Shown here: positions 38,901 through 50,900 of the stretch, piece by piece
Position numbering within the stretch: the stretch's first letter is position 1
How the letters are laid out: each line of letters begins with the position of its first letter
Source of the DNA: Prunella strophiata
Taxonomy: Eukaryota > Chordata > Aves > Passeriformes > Prunellidae
Assembly (NCBI GenBank): GCA_036583965.1
Contig: JAZBQD010000015.1
Location: forward strand, 69,542,330-69,606,329
Direction of reading: 5' to 3'
DNA: 64,000 nt
Made by a program: the position numbers and the translations under genes
The notes under the pieces: generated by a model
Seen by the model: the letters and a program-made list of their open reading frames with translations, nothing else
Database searches by the model: none
What the model was told of the DNA's origin: nothing

Positions 38901-41900
38901 TTTATCAAAGTCCTTGAGACATGTTAAACTTACAGACATCTATTGGATCTTTAATATATGTTAATACACATTGAATACACAGATTTCCTTGTTAAAAATC
39001 ACTGCAACATCTGTTATGTCAGCCAAAGCTGAACAGTACAGGAGGGATTATATTGAGCTGATTAAACTGCATCTGCAGTCAACAAAATAAGACCCATTTT
39101 CATTCAATGACTTTTTTCTGAAATACTCAAAGTTTAACTCTACATTTTGGTTAAAACAGTGCCAGGATAACTGGCACTGGACAGTACACTCTGGGCAGAG
39201 CCAAAACCTATAGCACACTAGAAAAACCCTCTCATTACTTCAGTAGGACAGGTCTGTACTGTGTGCTTCAATTGCTGCTTGGTCAAGGTTTCTATAGAAG
39301 CCTATGCCTCACTAATATGACAGCAACTGGATCACAAGAAGGACTGAAGGATTGTAAAGCTAATTAAAAAAAAAAGGCATGAGATTTCATAGTGTGAAAT
39401 CTTTGCACTAAGACTGGTCTGAATTTGTGCCTTTAACTTGAAGGAATCACTTGATGGAAGTACAGAAGAAAGGAAGCAAGGGTGGTACACAAGAAAGATA
39501 CAGAGAGGAGGAAATTATGAACTTTGGATGTTTCACACAAGTTAATTACAAAATCCTAGAATCATGACCTCTACAAGATTTCAAATTAGTTTGGCCATTC
39601 ACATCCAGGAAAGAGGAGCTCAAACTGGAATTATAAGGAAAAATTATAAATAGAATTATGCAAGGAACTTGGAAGGCTTTGCAAGAGAGGACTTGGCTTG
39701 TTTTGGCTTGCAAAAGGCGTTTGATGAAGGACAATTATAAAGTATGGTTCTGAATAAACTTAGGCTAGAATTTCCAAGAAAAGATCTAGTTTTCAGGGTA
39801 CCTAAACAGTTTCCAAAAAATGAGTTGCTGGAGGCACAAAACCTTGAAAACAGTTTCAAGGTACAATATAGTAAATTGGGGGTTTTTTTGAAGTGTTTAT
39901 TTGAGACTCTTCCTGGAATAGAACATGTAGAAGGCCCTTTCTTCTTTCCTTCCTTACCATTCTCTCATGAAGCAGCTATGTTTCATTATCTAAACATCTG
40001 TTATGTAAGATATGCACTCTCCCCTACAAGGGTAGCAACAATTAGTTGCTTGAAATAAGTAATAAACTTCTCAGAAGCCTTTTCTTTTAACAATTTTTCT
40101 TCACCACTTCTATCACCTTAGACAGCACATGGGAAGAGTTATGAGTCCCAGTATGAGCTGAATCCCAGCATATTTCAACAGACCTAGGGCTTCTGTCTTT
40201 ATATAAATAAATAAGTTTAAAATCAAACTCTATCAGAACTCTTACCCTGAGATCATGGTCTATTACAGAAGCTGTGCGCGTATAGCAAAACAAATTTAAT
40301 TTTGCCCCTCAACTGACACAACAGAATACACTACTAATTTGATTGATCCCAGGGCTGAACAGACTTATTTTTATAGAGATATCAATCCTTTATTGAACCA
40401 GTTATTTTAACCTTCTATTATAGGACTGATTTTTGGTTGTTTTCTTTTTTGTGTGTGTTTTTTGTTGTTGCTGTTTCTTGTTTTGTTTTTTGGGTGGTTT
40501 TTTGTTGGTGGTGGTGGTTGCTTGGGGGTTTTTGGTTTTTTTTTGTTTGTTTGTTTTGTGTTGGTTTTGGTTTTTATGGTTTTTTTGGTGGGGTTTTGTG
40601 TTTTTTCTGTTTGGTTTTTTTTGTTTTTTTTTTTGTTTGTTTTTGTTGCTGTTGTTTTTCATGTGAAACTAAGCAAGAGAGTAGCATGGTAGAACTTTCC
40701 TTCTCTCAGTACTACTGGGAGACAAATCTCCAACCAGCCCAGTACTTCACATTGGACAGACTTCTCATTGGAAATATAAACTCCTGGAGCTATGCTAAAT
40801 TACAGAAAATTGTTAGAGCTGTAATAAAAGCTGTCTCTTACGTTCTTGATGATATTCTGGGCAGCTAAGCACTAAAATTCTGACCTATGTTAATATTCCC
40901 TCATTTTCTGGAAGATAACATACAATCAATTTCTAACAGTATCTTCTGAGATGTTTGCACTCTTTTTTTTTTTTTTTTTAAATGTGTGAGTAAATCTCCC
41001 TCCACTTTTTGTGTTTAATTTTCAAACTCACGTTTCAGCCTGTTTTCTGACTATGCTTTGCTGAATCATAATTGCTTACAAAGACAGAAAACCATGCATC
41101 CAGCAGCAGGTGCAAACTATATCTAAAGATTTGTGTTTGTTTCTTGGAAGCTGTAATTCCATAGTAGCATTTCCAATCACATACCCAAAGAGTATCAGCA
41201 GGAGAACAGTGGCTGCCAAGTTCTTTCGGAAAGTGAAGGCTGATAGCTGGAAGGCACTAATAACACCAACACACAGGGTGACTGGAACCATGTAAAACAG
41301 CTAAAAACAAGGAAAAAAACCAAAAAAACATTGAGCAGGTGAGCATCTCTTACTGGTCTGACCTAAATTGCATAGAAGGGTTTTACAAATTAACTTCTCC
41401 ATACTTTCAATACAATTATGCTGTAAGTTAGGAGGAAATAGGCAGAAGAGCTTGGGGATTTGATAGTCTGCACTTGCTGTGAAACTGCCCCTTACACATG
41501 AAACAATCTGACAAGATAAAATCTGACAACAGAATATCCCCCTTAATCCTATTTTTATTGACCTTTCCAATACATCCATTTAACAAGCTAACTCTTCCAG
41601 ATAATGAGTCCGTGTGGGGCCATTGCTCCAAAACATCAAATTACACTGTGAATACAGAGGCTTGGTTTCAGAAACAGCAGTTTCACTGATTGGTGCAGCA
41701 TCCATGTGGGAGAATAATAATGATGCAATTTTAAAAGAGATTTTAATGAAGGACCATGTGCACTGATGAAGCAAATTACATCTTTTATTTGGAATGGTAA
41801 AAATATGTAGAAGCATTACAGCCATTAGGCAACAGGGAAAGCAGTTTCTGTCTTTGGTCTCTTGACATAATGGCAACCAATACTTAAAGGTGGCACGGGT

Positions 41901-44900
41901 GGGATTGGTACAGGAGATTCATATCCAAGTAGTCAAGAGAGAAGGGTTCTGCTTGCAAATAACAAGGTCAGGATGTGAAAACCTGTGCTCAGCTCCATTT
42001 TCAGTGTCTGCCTGCTCTGTGCACTGAACCTGAGCTCACTAGGGCACTGACTGCCTCCATTTCTGCTTATATAATATTTAGCTTTATAGCTTTAACCTAA
42101 TAGAACTGAGATTCTGCAATACAACTGCAATAGAGACAACAATTCAAGGTCTAGCAAAATATTCAGTGTAGAAGAACATACTGTTAAAATTAGACCTCCA
42201 TACTGAAGTACAGAGAAAACCTGCTCCAAATTAAACCAGAGGCCATCACATCTCTTTGCTACTGGAAAAACATACTTTATTTTTTAAGAGAAGGGCAATG
42301 GAGTAAATGTAGATGGATGCAATGCTCTCATTCACAGTGTATCTTTTCTTTACCATATACAAGTATCATAACATACCACCTGCAGATATATGTTTCAGTT
42401 ATCCTGAAGCTATTTAAAAACATTATAGAGAAGTCACAAAGCATTTGAGTCCCAGTATTTTTCAATAGACCTGGGGCTTCTGTTTAGAAATAAATCAATA
42501 ACTTTAAAATCAAATTCTATTGGAAATCTTAGCCTGAAATCATGGTATATTACAGAAGTTGTGCATGTACAACAAAACAACTGTAATTCTGCCCCTCTAG
42601 TGACACAAGCTTAATCTGAACAAAATGTCTATTTCTCTTAAAATTTTCCTAGCACTTACACTTTTTCCATTTGTTGAACATAGTAATGAATATCATTCAT
42701 GCCTATAAGTACAGTAAGAACAGCCTGATTCTCATGAGACCAATTTCATAAATCAAATACCTCTGCAGGCCTAGTAAAGATTCTGCTACCACTAATACAG
42801 GACACAGCCTGTAATATTTTAAATACGTAGAAGGATTTAAAATTTGACAGTTCATATATTCATGTGTTCAGTGTCCCTAAATGATCTGTAGCACAATTAG
42901 CATTTAAAGCAGTGTCTATTCTTTCCCACATCATGATTGATCATGCAGTACTGTGTTGAATTTGTGAGAACATTTTGAGAGATTGGCAGAAAATAATGAG
43001 GAGTTGACTTTGCTCACAAGGAGAAACCAAATGATGAAGGACTGTTTTTAACCAAGCCTTCTTATCTGAAGCAGCAGCAAAAAGAAATACCAGGACTGAC
43101 TGGCCAAGTAAATAACATTTGGAAAAATGTGCTCTTACCTCAAGATTGCTCAAGTGTGAAAATTCTGATTTCAAGCATGGATGGGTGAAGATCTAATGTT
43201 TCAGAATTAGAACAGTCTAAATGAAAACAGAGTGTTCCAAAAATTTCTGTTCCTGACCAGGGTGTCATAGAATCTAACCTAAATGTTGGAAAGGACCTTA
43301 AGAACATCAGGCCCAACCATTAATCCAGCACTGCCATTAGTCCACCACTAAACCACATCCCTCAGTGCCATATCTATATGGCTTTTCAATACCTCCAGGG
43401 ATGGTGACTCCACCACTTCCTTGAGCTGCCTCTTCTAGTGTTTGACACAAATAAAAGGTACCAATCATTAGTATCTACTCATATTATCCACAACAACACA
43501 TACCATAATTATCCCTTAAAGTAGCTGACTAGTATTTTCAGGTTTCTCCACTAATTTGTAAGGTTTTGCCAGTGCATGGCAAAATTCAAAGCATAGAAAT
43601 TCCTGCTATGAGCAAAGATTCTTTCTGTCTAGGCTGATTAGACAACTTTCTTTTATTTTTAAAATAGTGTACATAGCTAAAGCTAGCAAATAACTTACAA
43701 TTCAACTTTGGGAAGCAAGGAACACAATCTCCACCCTGCATTAAAGTAGGAATGGTGACTTAATGTTTGTTAGCATGTCAGCCAAGAGCAGTCACTGTGC
43801 AATTCAAATCTTATTCATTATCTTGTGACCATATCTCCTTTTGCCCATTTATAAGAAACTAGCCTAACATGTACACCTGAGCACATGCTGCCTCACATAA
43901 TACATACCATGTCACAGCAGAAGTTAGCAAACCAGTAAGTTTTGTAACCCAGGCCTGTGATGTGCTGCAAGCGTTTTGTCCCAGATGCTCTGTCCTTCAC
44001 TGTGGCAGTTCCAATGGATGCAGTAAGGATAGAGAAACCCAGCATGATACACAGTGCTACCCCACACTGGCGAACATTCTCCATTCTAGGTAAAAAGCAA
44101 AATAGTGCAATGAAAACACAATGGGGAAAACCCCCTCAAATGCTAGCATTTTTCAGGCCAGCTTCTCACCAAAACACTAGACATTAGGACCTTAATCCTG
44201 ATTGCAAACACCACAGAATGGTTTGGGTTGGAAGGGATCTTAAAGATTGTCTAGTTCCAACACCCTGCAATGAGCAGGGACACAATGTCTCTACACTGTC
44301 AACATCTAATTAAAGAACAGGAACAAGATGTGTTAAGTTACAAAACCATAGGTGAATTATAGAGCACAGCATGTGTCTGAATTGTAAAGTGAAGCTTATG
44401 CAAATATTTCCCCTTTACAGAAAACTAAATCTTAAACCCTCAAAATCATTTGAAACAGTTACCCTGTTTAAAACTGTTGACACAGTCAGTATAAATTCAG
44501 TATTTTTCTTTACAAAATACTGCAACCATTTCTGGTATAAACAGTGGACTTGACAGACAGACCACTCTAAAAAATGCTTCACTCAGTAGAACTGAATTGT
44601 GTCTATCAATTCACAGCATCTATTCCAGGAAACATATATTATTATTTAATTTATAATTTCAATTGTCTGCTGATTGGTACTGTGAAACATTTTAAGAGTT
44701 TGCTCACATTTTGTCCTCATCCAACAAGGCTCCTCCATATGGTTGGCTGTAGAGTGTTATCCCTGCAAAAACAAAAATAAATCATGAAATATTATAATCT
44801 TATTAAGGACTTCAAGTTCTGGAGTACACTGTTAGCACATATGAATAAAGAGCAAAATACTTAGTAATCAACAGAAAGAGGTCAAACACTAGTTTGCAAA

Positions 44901-47900
44901 ACCAAACACTGTCTTCCATTGAATGATTTCCAGAGTCTGGTACCACTAAAAACTAATGAATAAATGTAAGTAGTAGTTGCTTTTATTGTTCTGAAGTTCA
45001 GAAATTGTTTCAGCAATGCTGTATATTGCTACAGAATCTACATCACAGAAGAGACCAAATACAAAACCTAAAGTAGAATTTGTTCATATACCTAATCTTC
45101 TGGGGTAAGGTAGATCGTTACTGAAATTTATAAACCTGGTTTAGATTTTAGATTAGATCTTTCAGCAATTTTTAGATTACTGTTGTTCTGCTGAGAAAAA
45201 ATGTTTAGCTAAATTCACAAAAGAAAAGAAAAATCACACCTTTGATTTAAACTGTAGAGCTCTACATTAAAAACACGCTTAGTTTGGGAGACCAAGAAAA
45301 ATCCTGAGCAGGCAATGAATTCTTAGACTTATTTTGGTTCTTCATGCAACCAACCTGTAGCAATCTAGCAAAATTAACTTTGGAATTGGAAGGTAGTTTA
45401 TGAAAAAAAACTGTGTCTTTTTGCTTCTTTTCCTTTCAAACAAAAGAAAATTGTGGGGGGGGTTGAAAGTGCAAAACATTGTCGCTGCAAAAGTTGCTCT
45501 TCCACTGGACCTGATGATGTTTGTGACTTATCTCTGCAGGTGCACCTGACAGATGTGCCAGCTGTGCTGGTTTTGTGCTGGATGGAATTAATTTTCTTCA
45601 CAGGTAGCTGATATGGGGATAGGTTTTGGATTTGTGCTGGAAAAAAAAAATGTAGATAACACAGGGATGTTTGTGCTGCCATTGCTGAGCAGCACTTGGA
45701 GCCAAGATTCTTTCTGCTGTTCCTCCACTCCACCAGTGAGGAGAATGGGGGTGCACAGGGAGTTGGGAGGGCTCACAGTGGGACAGCTGACCCTGACTGA
45801 CCAAAGGGACATTCCATACCATCCCATATGGCATCATGCTCAGAATGTAACATGGGGGAGAATGAGGAATGGGAGGGATGTTTGGAGTGATGATTTTGCC
45901 TTCCTAAGTCAATGTTAGGCATGATGGAGCCCTGCTATCCTGGGAATGGTTGAACACCTTCCTGCCCACAGGAAAGGGTGAATGAATTCCTTGTTTTGCT
46001 TGTGTGTGTGGCTTTTTCTCTATGTATTAAACTGCCTTTATCTCAACCCATGAGTTTTATCACACCTCATATTCTCTCTCACATGCCACTGGGGGAGACT
46101 GAGGAAGTGGCTGTGTGAGTGGGCCTTAAGTTAAACCATGACATCAACATTATTTGATTAGTGTCTAAATAAATCTATGCTGTTCCAAATTAAAACAAAG
46201 AAACTTAATCCTGACAGCAAATATAATTTTTCCAGTATCTTTGGTAAAGATATAAATTGTTGGTAGCCTTACATTGACTCTGTAGGGCACCATGTAATTG
46301 AATTTGATAAAGTCCAGCTGTATAAAGACAAAAAATATCTTCATTCTAGTAACAGGTGCAATTTGACTAAGCACACATTTATTTTGCCCCTTTAATTTTT
46401 CATTCCTCGTCTTCAAGCCAAAGTAATCTAAACATCACTAAGTCACTGCATGGTAAAAAGCTGAAAAACAGGATGATGATTAACTCACACATAAAACTTG
46501 TAGAAGGTAAAGATTTTTCAGATAACAGCCAAACACAGTACACTGAAGCCCAATGGTAGTTAGAAAAACAAAAGAGTCAAGCCAATAACATTTTGATGCA
46601 TCACTAGTAGATACCTTGCTATTTGTAGAAGTCTTTCATGTCATGTGCCTTCAGGGACTGTTTAAAATTTTCCTTTGTTTTTCTTTTAAAGCATTAATTT
46701 TTTAAACAATTGCTGCTATTTGTTCTGAAGCAAAAGAGGCATATCAAAGAATTTTTTTCCCCCACTGGAACCACAGAATTTCCATTTATGTAAAGGAGAA
46801 GTAGCATGACAGAAATAAAAGTTTAGTTCCCAGAAAGTTTTTCTAGGCTTTTCTAATCCTTGAATAATAGTGGTCATATTAGAAGAGATAATCATAAAAT
46901 GTGCAGAATTGGATGGGACTTACAAGGGTCATCAGATCCAACTCCTGACCCTACACAGGACACCCCAAGAGTCACACCATGTGCCCGAGAGCACTGTCCA
47001 AACACTTCTTGAACTCTGTCAGGCTGGTGCTGTCACCACTTCCCTGAGGAGCCTGTTCTAGTGCCCAACCACCCTCTTTTCCTTCAGGATATCCAACTAA
47101 ACCTCTCCTGGGTCAACCTCAGGCAATTCCTCAAGTCCTGTCACTGGTCACAAGAGTGAAGGGATCAGTACCTGCCTCTCCACTTCCCCTTGTGAGCAAT
47201 GAGGTCTCCCTTCAATTTCCTCTTCTCCAGGCTGAGCAAACCAAGTGACCTCATCTGGTTCTCATACCACTTCCCCTCCAAACCCTTCACTATCCTTGTG
47301 GCCCTCCTTTGGGTGCTCTCTAACAGCTTCATGTCTTTTTTATATTGTGGCACCCAAAATTGAATATATTTAAGGTGAGGCCACTCCAGTGCAGAGCAGA
47401 GCAGGACAATTCCCTTCATTGCCTGGCAGCAAGATCTCAGGGGGAACCAACAAAACTTTCAGATTATTGCATTGGTATTAAACAAAAGTCTACAGCAGTT
47501 GACTTGGGTTCCATACGCTGGAAGTGCACTGCTTTAACTTTCTTTTCTATTAACGTGCAGAATAAAGGGAAACAGTGAAAAAGGAATAATATTCAGGGGA
47601 AAATACATTAAGTAGTGTAATGCTCCTTGCAGTATTGCATCATGCAATACCAATCAAAAGCCAAAGTTACACTAAATTAACTTCCATCTATGGAATAGTC
47701 ACAAAACCAAATCACACTTCTTAAGAGTAGCAAACATTCTTGACAGCCAATTTCCATTCAAATCATGTAGATGAAACAAAGGATTACATTTTCTTTTAAC
47801 TTACAACCGAAATTAAATTTCACAAGGTTGTGGATTACAAGAAAAGTATGACTCTGCTAAACTAAGTTCAGTCGTGTTTAGAATTCAAAATTCCATCACT

Positions 47901-50900
47901 GCATTAAATGTAATACTTGCTTTTCATTCAGTATTTTAAGTTTCTTCAATTAGTCTGGGGCATGCCAATCTCTGAATTTGCTACCTTTTTAGTACAATGA
48001 TTTCTTCACCCCATTGTCAAAAAATAGATGATTTTTGGATAGAGCCAGCAAACTGGCCTGTAATTCACAGAGGAAAAAACTTCCTTTGAACTCAAGAAAT
48101 ATGTTATAAATTATCTTCAAATACCAGAACAAAACAACAGAATTAATAGATGGTATTTTCTAGTATTTATATTTTTTAACTTAAAAAACTCTTCCATGTA
48201 CTGCTACAACCCTATCCCTTCCTACGTTTCTTCTAACAACCTAGATAATCTTTTTTTACACATGTCTCTGTCCCAATATGGCTGTTAAAATGATGTAAAA
48301 TGTACTTATTGATACTTTCTTGCCTTTATATGCCTTTTTACTATGCAAAGCTGCTATAATGAGGCTCATTAAGTTGAAAACTATCTGCCATGTTTGAGGA
48401 CTTAAAAACTATAAATGACAGATAAACTAAGAAGTTCTAAATTATAAAGCTCCTATTAAACAGATGCTTCTGGTGTTTATGCAAGGATTTTTTTTAAGGA
48501 CTGTACTTGCAAGACTTGTGTGAACAGCCCTCAGGGCAAACTTTACCATATCAGTACTCACAAGGGAAAAGCAAGCCAGGCAATAACACCGAATAGGATA
48601 TGATTCAGCATCTAACTCTGTCTGCTCCTTTTCATAAATTTCTCAGTATAAAAATTATTTCTTCCACATCTGCATATTGATATTATAGTCTCCTGACTTA
48701 ATCACAACAAAAACTTTCTTTATCATGCTAAAACATGCTTTGTCTATGTTCTCAGAATGCAGCTGGTCACATTATTTTTACAGTGATCACTTAGGCTTTT
48801 TTATGGGCAGAGGTAAAAAATTGTAACAGACATCCATTCCAACATTTTCCAAAACCCTGCATGGAAAATCTTACACGTTAATGCTCTATCCAGAGAGAAA
48901 AAGAACACTATGATCAAAGACTTCCTTAGACCTTTTAACCTTTTCTAATATAAAAAATGAAGAGTTTCCATAATGAGAGGCATGATTTCCCTTGTTTGAG
49001 TGGAGAGAAGAGGAGGGCATCTAAAGAAGTAAGCACCCCTGTATCCATGCTCATTGATATATTTATGTGTGGATAGTTCTGAAAAAGAATGAACCCAGAT
49101 GTCAATCCCAACAGAGACCACCAGCAGCCAGTTACTTTGGTAATGTATTTTCTTAGGTTTTTTTTTTTTTTCAGCTATGAAGCTTCTCTTTCTTTATTTT
49201 CTCAGTTGTTTTGTCTATAGTTAACTACATTTTTGATGTGTCTTTCCCTCCCCCCCCCCCCCCCCCCCGCCATTTTTGTCTTTTATTAATTTAAAAGGAT
49301 CAGTTGTCATCTCTTGTATTGCCTGGTGAAAGACTTTGTTTTATACAAGTGAGAACAAGAGCATTTTTATCAGTCCTGCAAGCCACATTAGTATGAAAAA
49401 AAAGAGGAGGGAAGTAGTCAGAGCATTAACAGTTTGACTATAAATTTCAGGAGTAGCACAGGTGGGGCCTAGGCAGGAAAATGTATTTACTTTGAAAATG
49501 ACACTAGGAGCCCCATGCTACATGCTTAATAGTAGAAGAGGCAGTAAACTATTCATTGTAACCTCTTCAGCTTCTCTATGATTTCCTTTTTGTATTCTCC
49601 CTTCCAGGTAGAACAATCCTACTCCTTTCCTTACATTGTTCTTGATTAAACAAATTTTAGATTCTAATTTGTTACAAAGACATTCCTAACCTAGTGAAAT
49701 AAATTCTCCATAAAATATCAGAATGATTGTAACATTTCCTACAATAAAATACTATACTTTTCTATTCTGGATAGGAAAGCTGACAGGAAAAATAAAAATG
49801 CATCCACATTAGACAAGATTGCTGTGAACATTCTGCATCCTGCCCTGTTGCAATTCAGGAGCTGCTCAACTCAGGATACTTTTCCCTATACTAACATCCT
49901 TATTAATAGTCTTCAATCTGTGTCCTTCAAGAGAAAGTGCTCTAGATCTTTTATCTTACATCTGTATCAGCTGAACCTCTGTCAGAAAATAAAGGCACGC
50001 ACAATTTGGCATAACTTTAGAGAGCTGGATGTTTCCATCCTGTACATGATAAAAAACAGCAGACATTGGCAGTCCAGTTCATCCCACCTGGGTGCAACTT
50101 TCCACATGAAAACACTTCAAAATCTGTGGTTTTTCAGTAAAAATGAGGAACGTTATATGAACCCAGCAACACTTTTTCAGTATCAGTTGGAGAAATCTAC
50201 ATGAAAAAAAAATGTAAAGGTCTTCAAGCTTGTATGCCATCACTGCAGATTAGCCAGAGCTGTCCTTAGGTTTGTTTTCTGGTTCTGCACTGTATTTTGG
50301 GTGTGTCTCTTGGCACACCTTTGTAAACTCTCTGTTATGTCAAGCTGAATCTTGCATATATAGATCAGTTTAGATCTGTGACACTGATTCTAAATACCAT
50401 GATTGTGGCAGACTTGAATAGAAGACCAATCTAGCTTTCTTTATTCAAGACATTTTACTTCAGATTAAATAAAATATTATGTATAAGAAAAACTGAGGTA
50501 GTGTATATATATATATATGAGTGTGTGTGTGTGACAATATTTCTATTTATATAAAATGAGACATTACTATTAACTGAAAATTAAAATTTCTATTTTATGG
50601 AGAATTCCACAGGCAGCACCATCATTAATGGTTTCTATTTTAGTTTCCTCCACTAACTAGACATGGTTAAGGAGGTTCCAACCCAAAGGCCATTTCAGAG
50701 TTTCCTTTGTAATAAGGTTTAAAGTTAGAATTTGCAAAGCATTCAGAAAATCTACAGCCACTTTCCACCAAAATCCAGCTGAAAATGACTCCCTCGATCC
50801 CTTCTGCTCTTTTGAAGAATTGAATCTGAAATAAATGAGGATGCTACATGAAAGCTTACAATGAATCGTAGTATGAAGGCTTTTTAAAAAAATCAATGAC

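Larger units (their letters stand above)
36815..41184 (-). other. ABCA13 intron
   Basis: 4370 bases. It holds an A-run (about 37257-37276), hairpins at 37912-37935 and 39157-39179, copy 1 of a diverged dispersed repeat (40143-40326), the T/G-only tract (40431-40659) and a T-run near 40964-40979. Confidence 0.85.
41301..43907 (-). other. ABCA13 intron
   Basis: 2607 bases. It contains copy 2 of the dispersed pair (42447-42609) and a CR1 3' fragment (43265-43445). Nothing else was recognised. Confidence 0.85.

Noticed and set aside
39744..40058. 104-codon plus-strand open frame
   Set aside because: No similarity to a known family that I can name, and no exon-like boundaries in phase with any neighbour.
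40437..40868. 143-codon plus-strand open frame rich in Phe, Val and Cys
   Set aside because: It is a translation of the T/G-only tract plus adjacent intron, a low-complexity artefact.
45588..45918. Overlapping open frames of 79-111 codons on both strands
   Set aside because: They fall inside the solo LTR, which is non-coding.
49824..50204. 126-codon plus-strand open frame
   Set aside because: Composition and sequence look random, with no family motif and no splice or promoter context; it lies within an ABCA13 intron.
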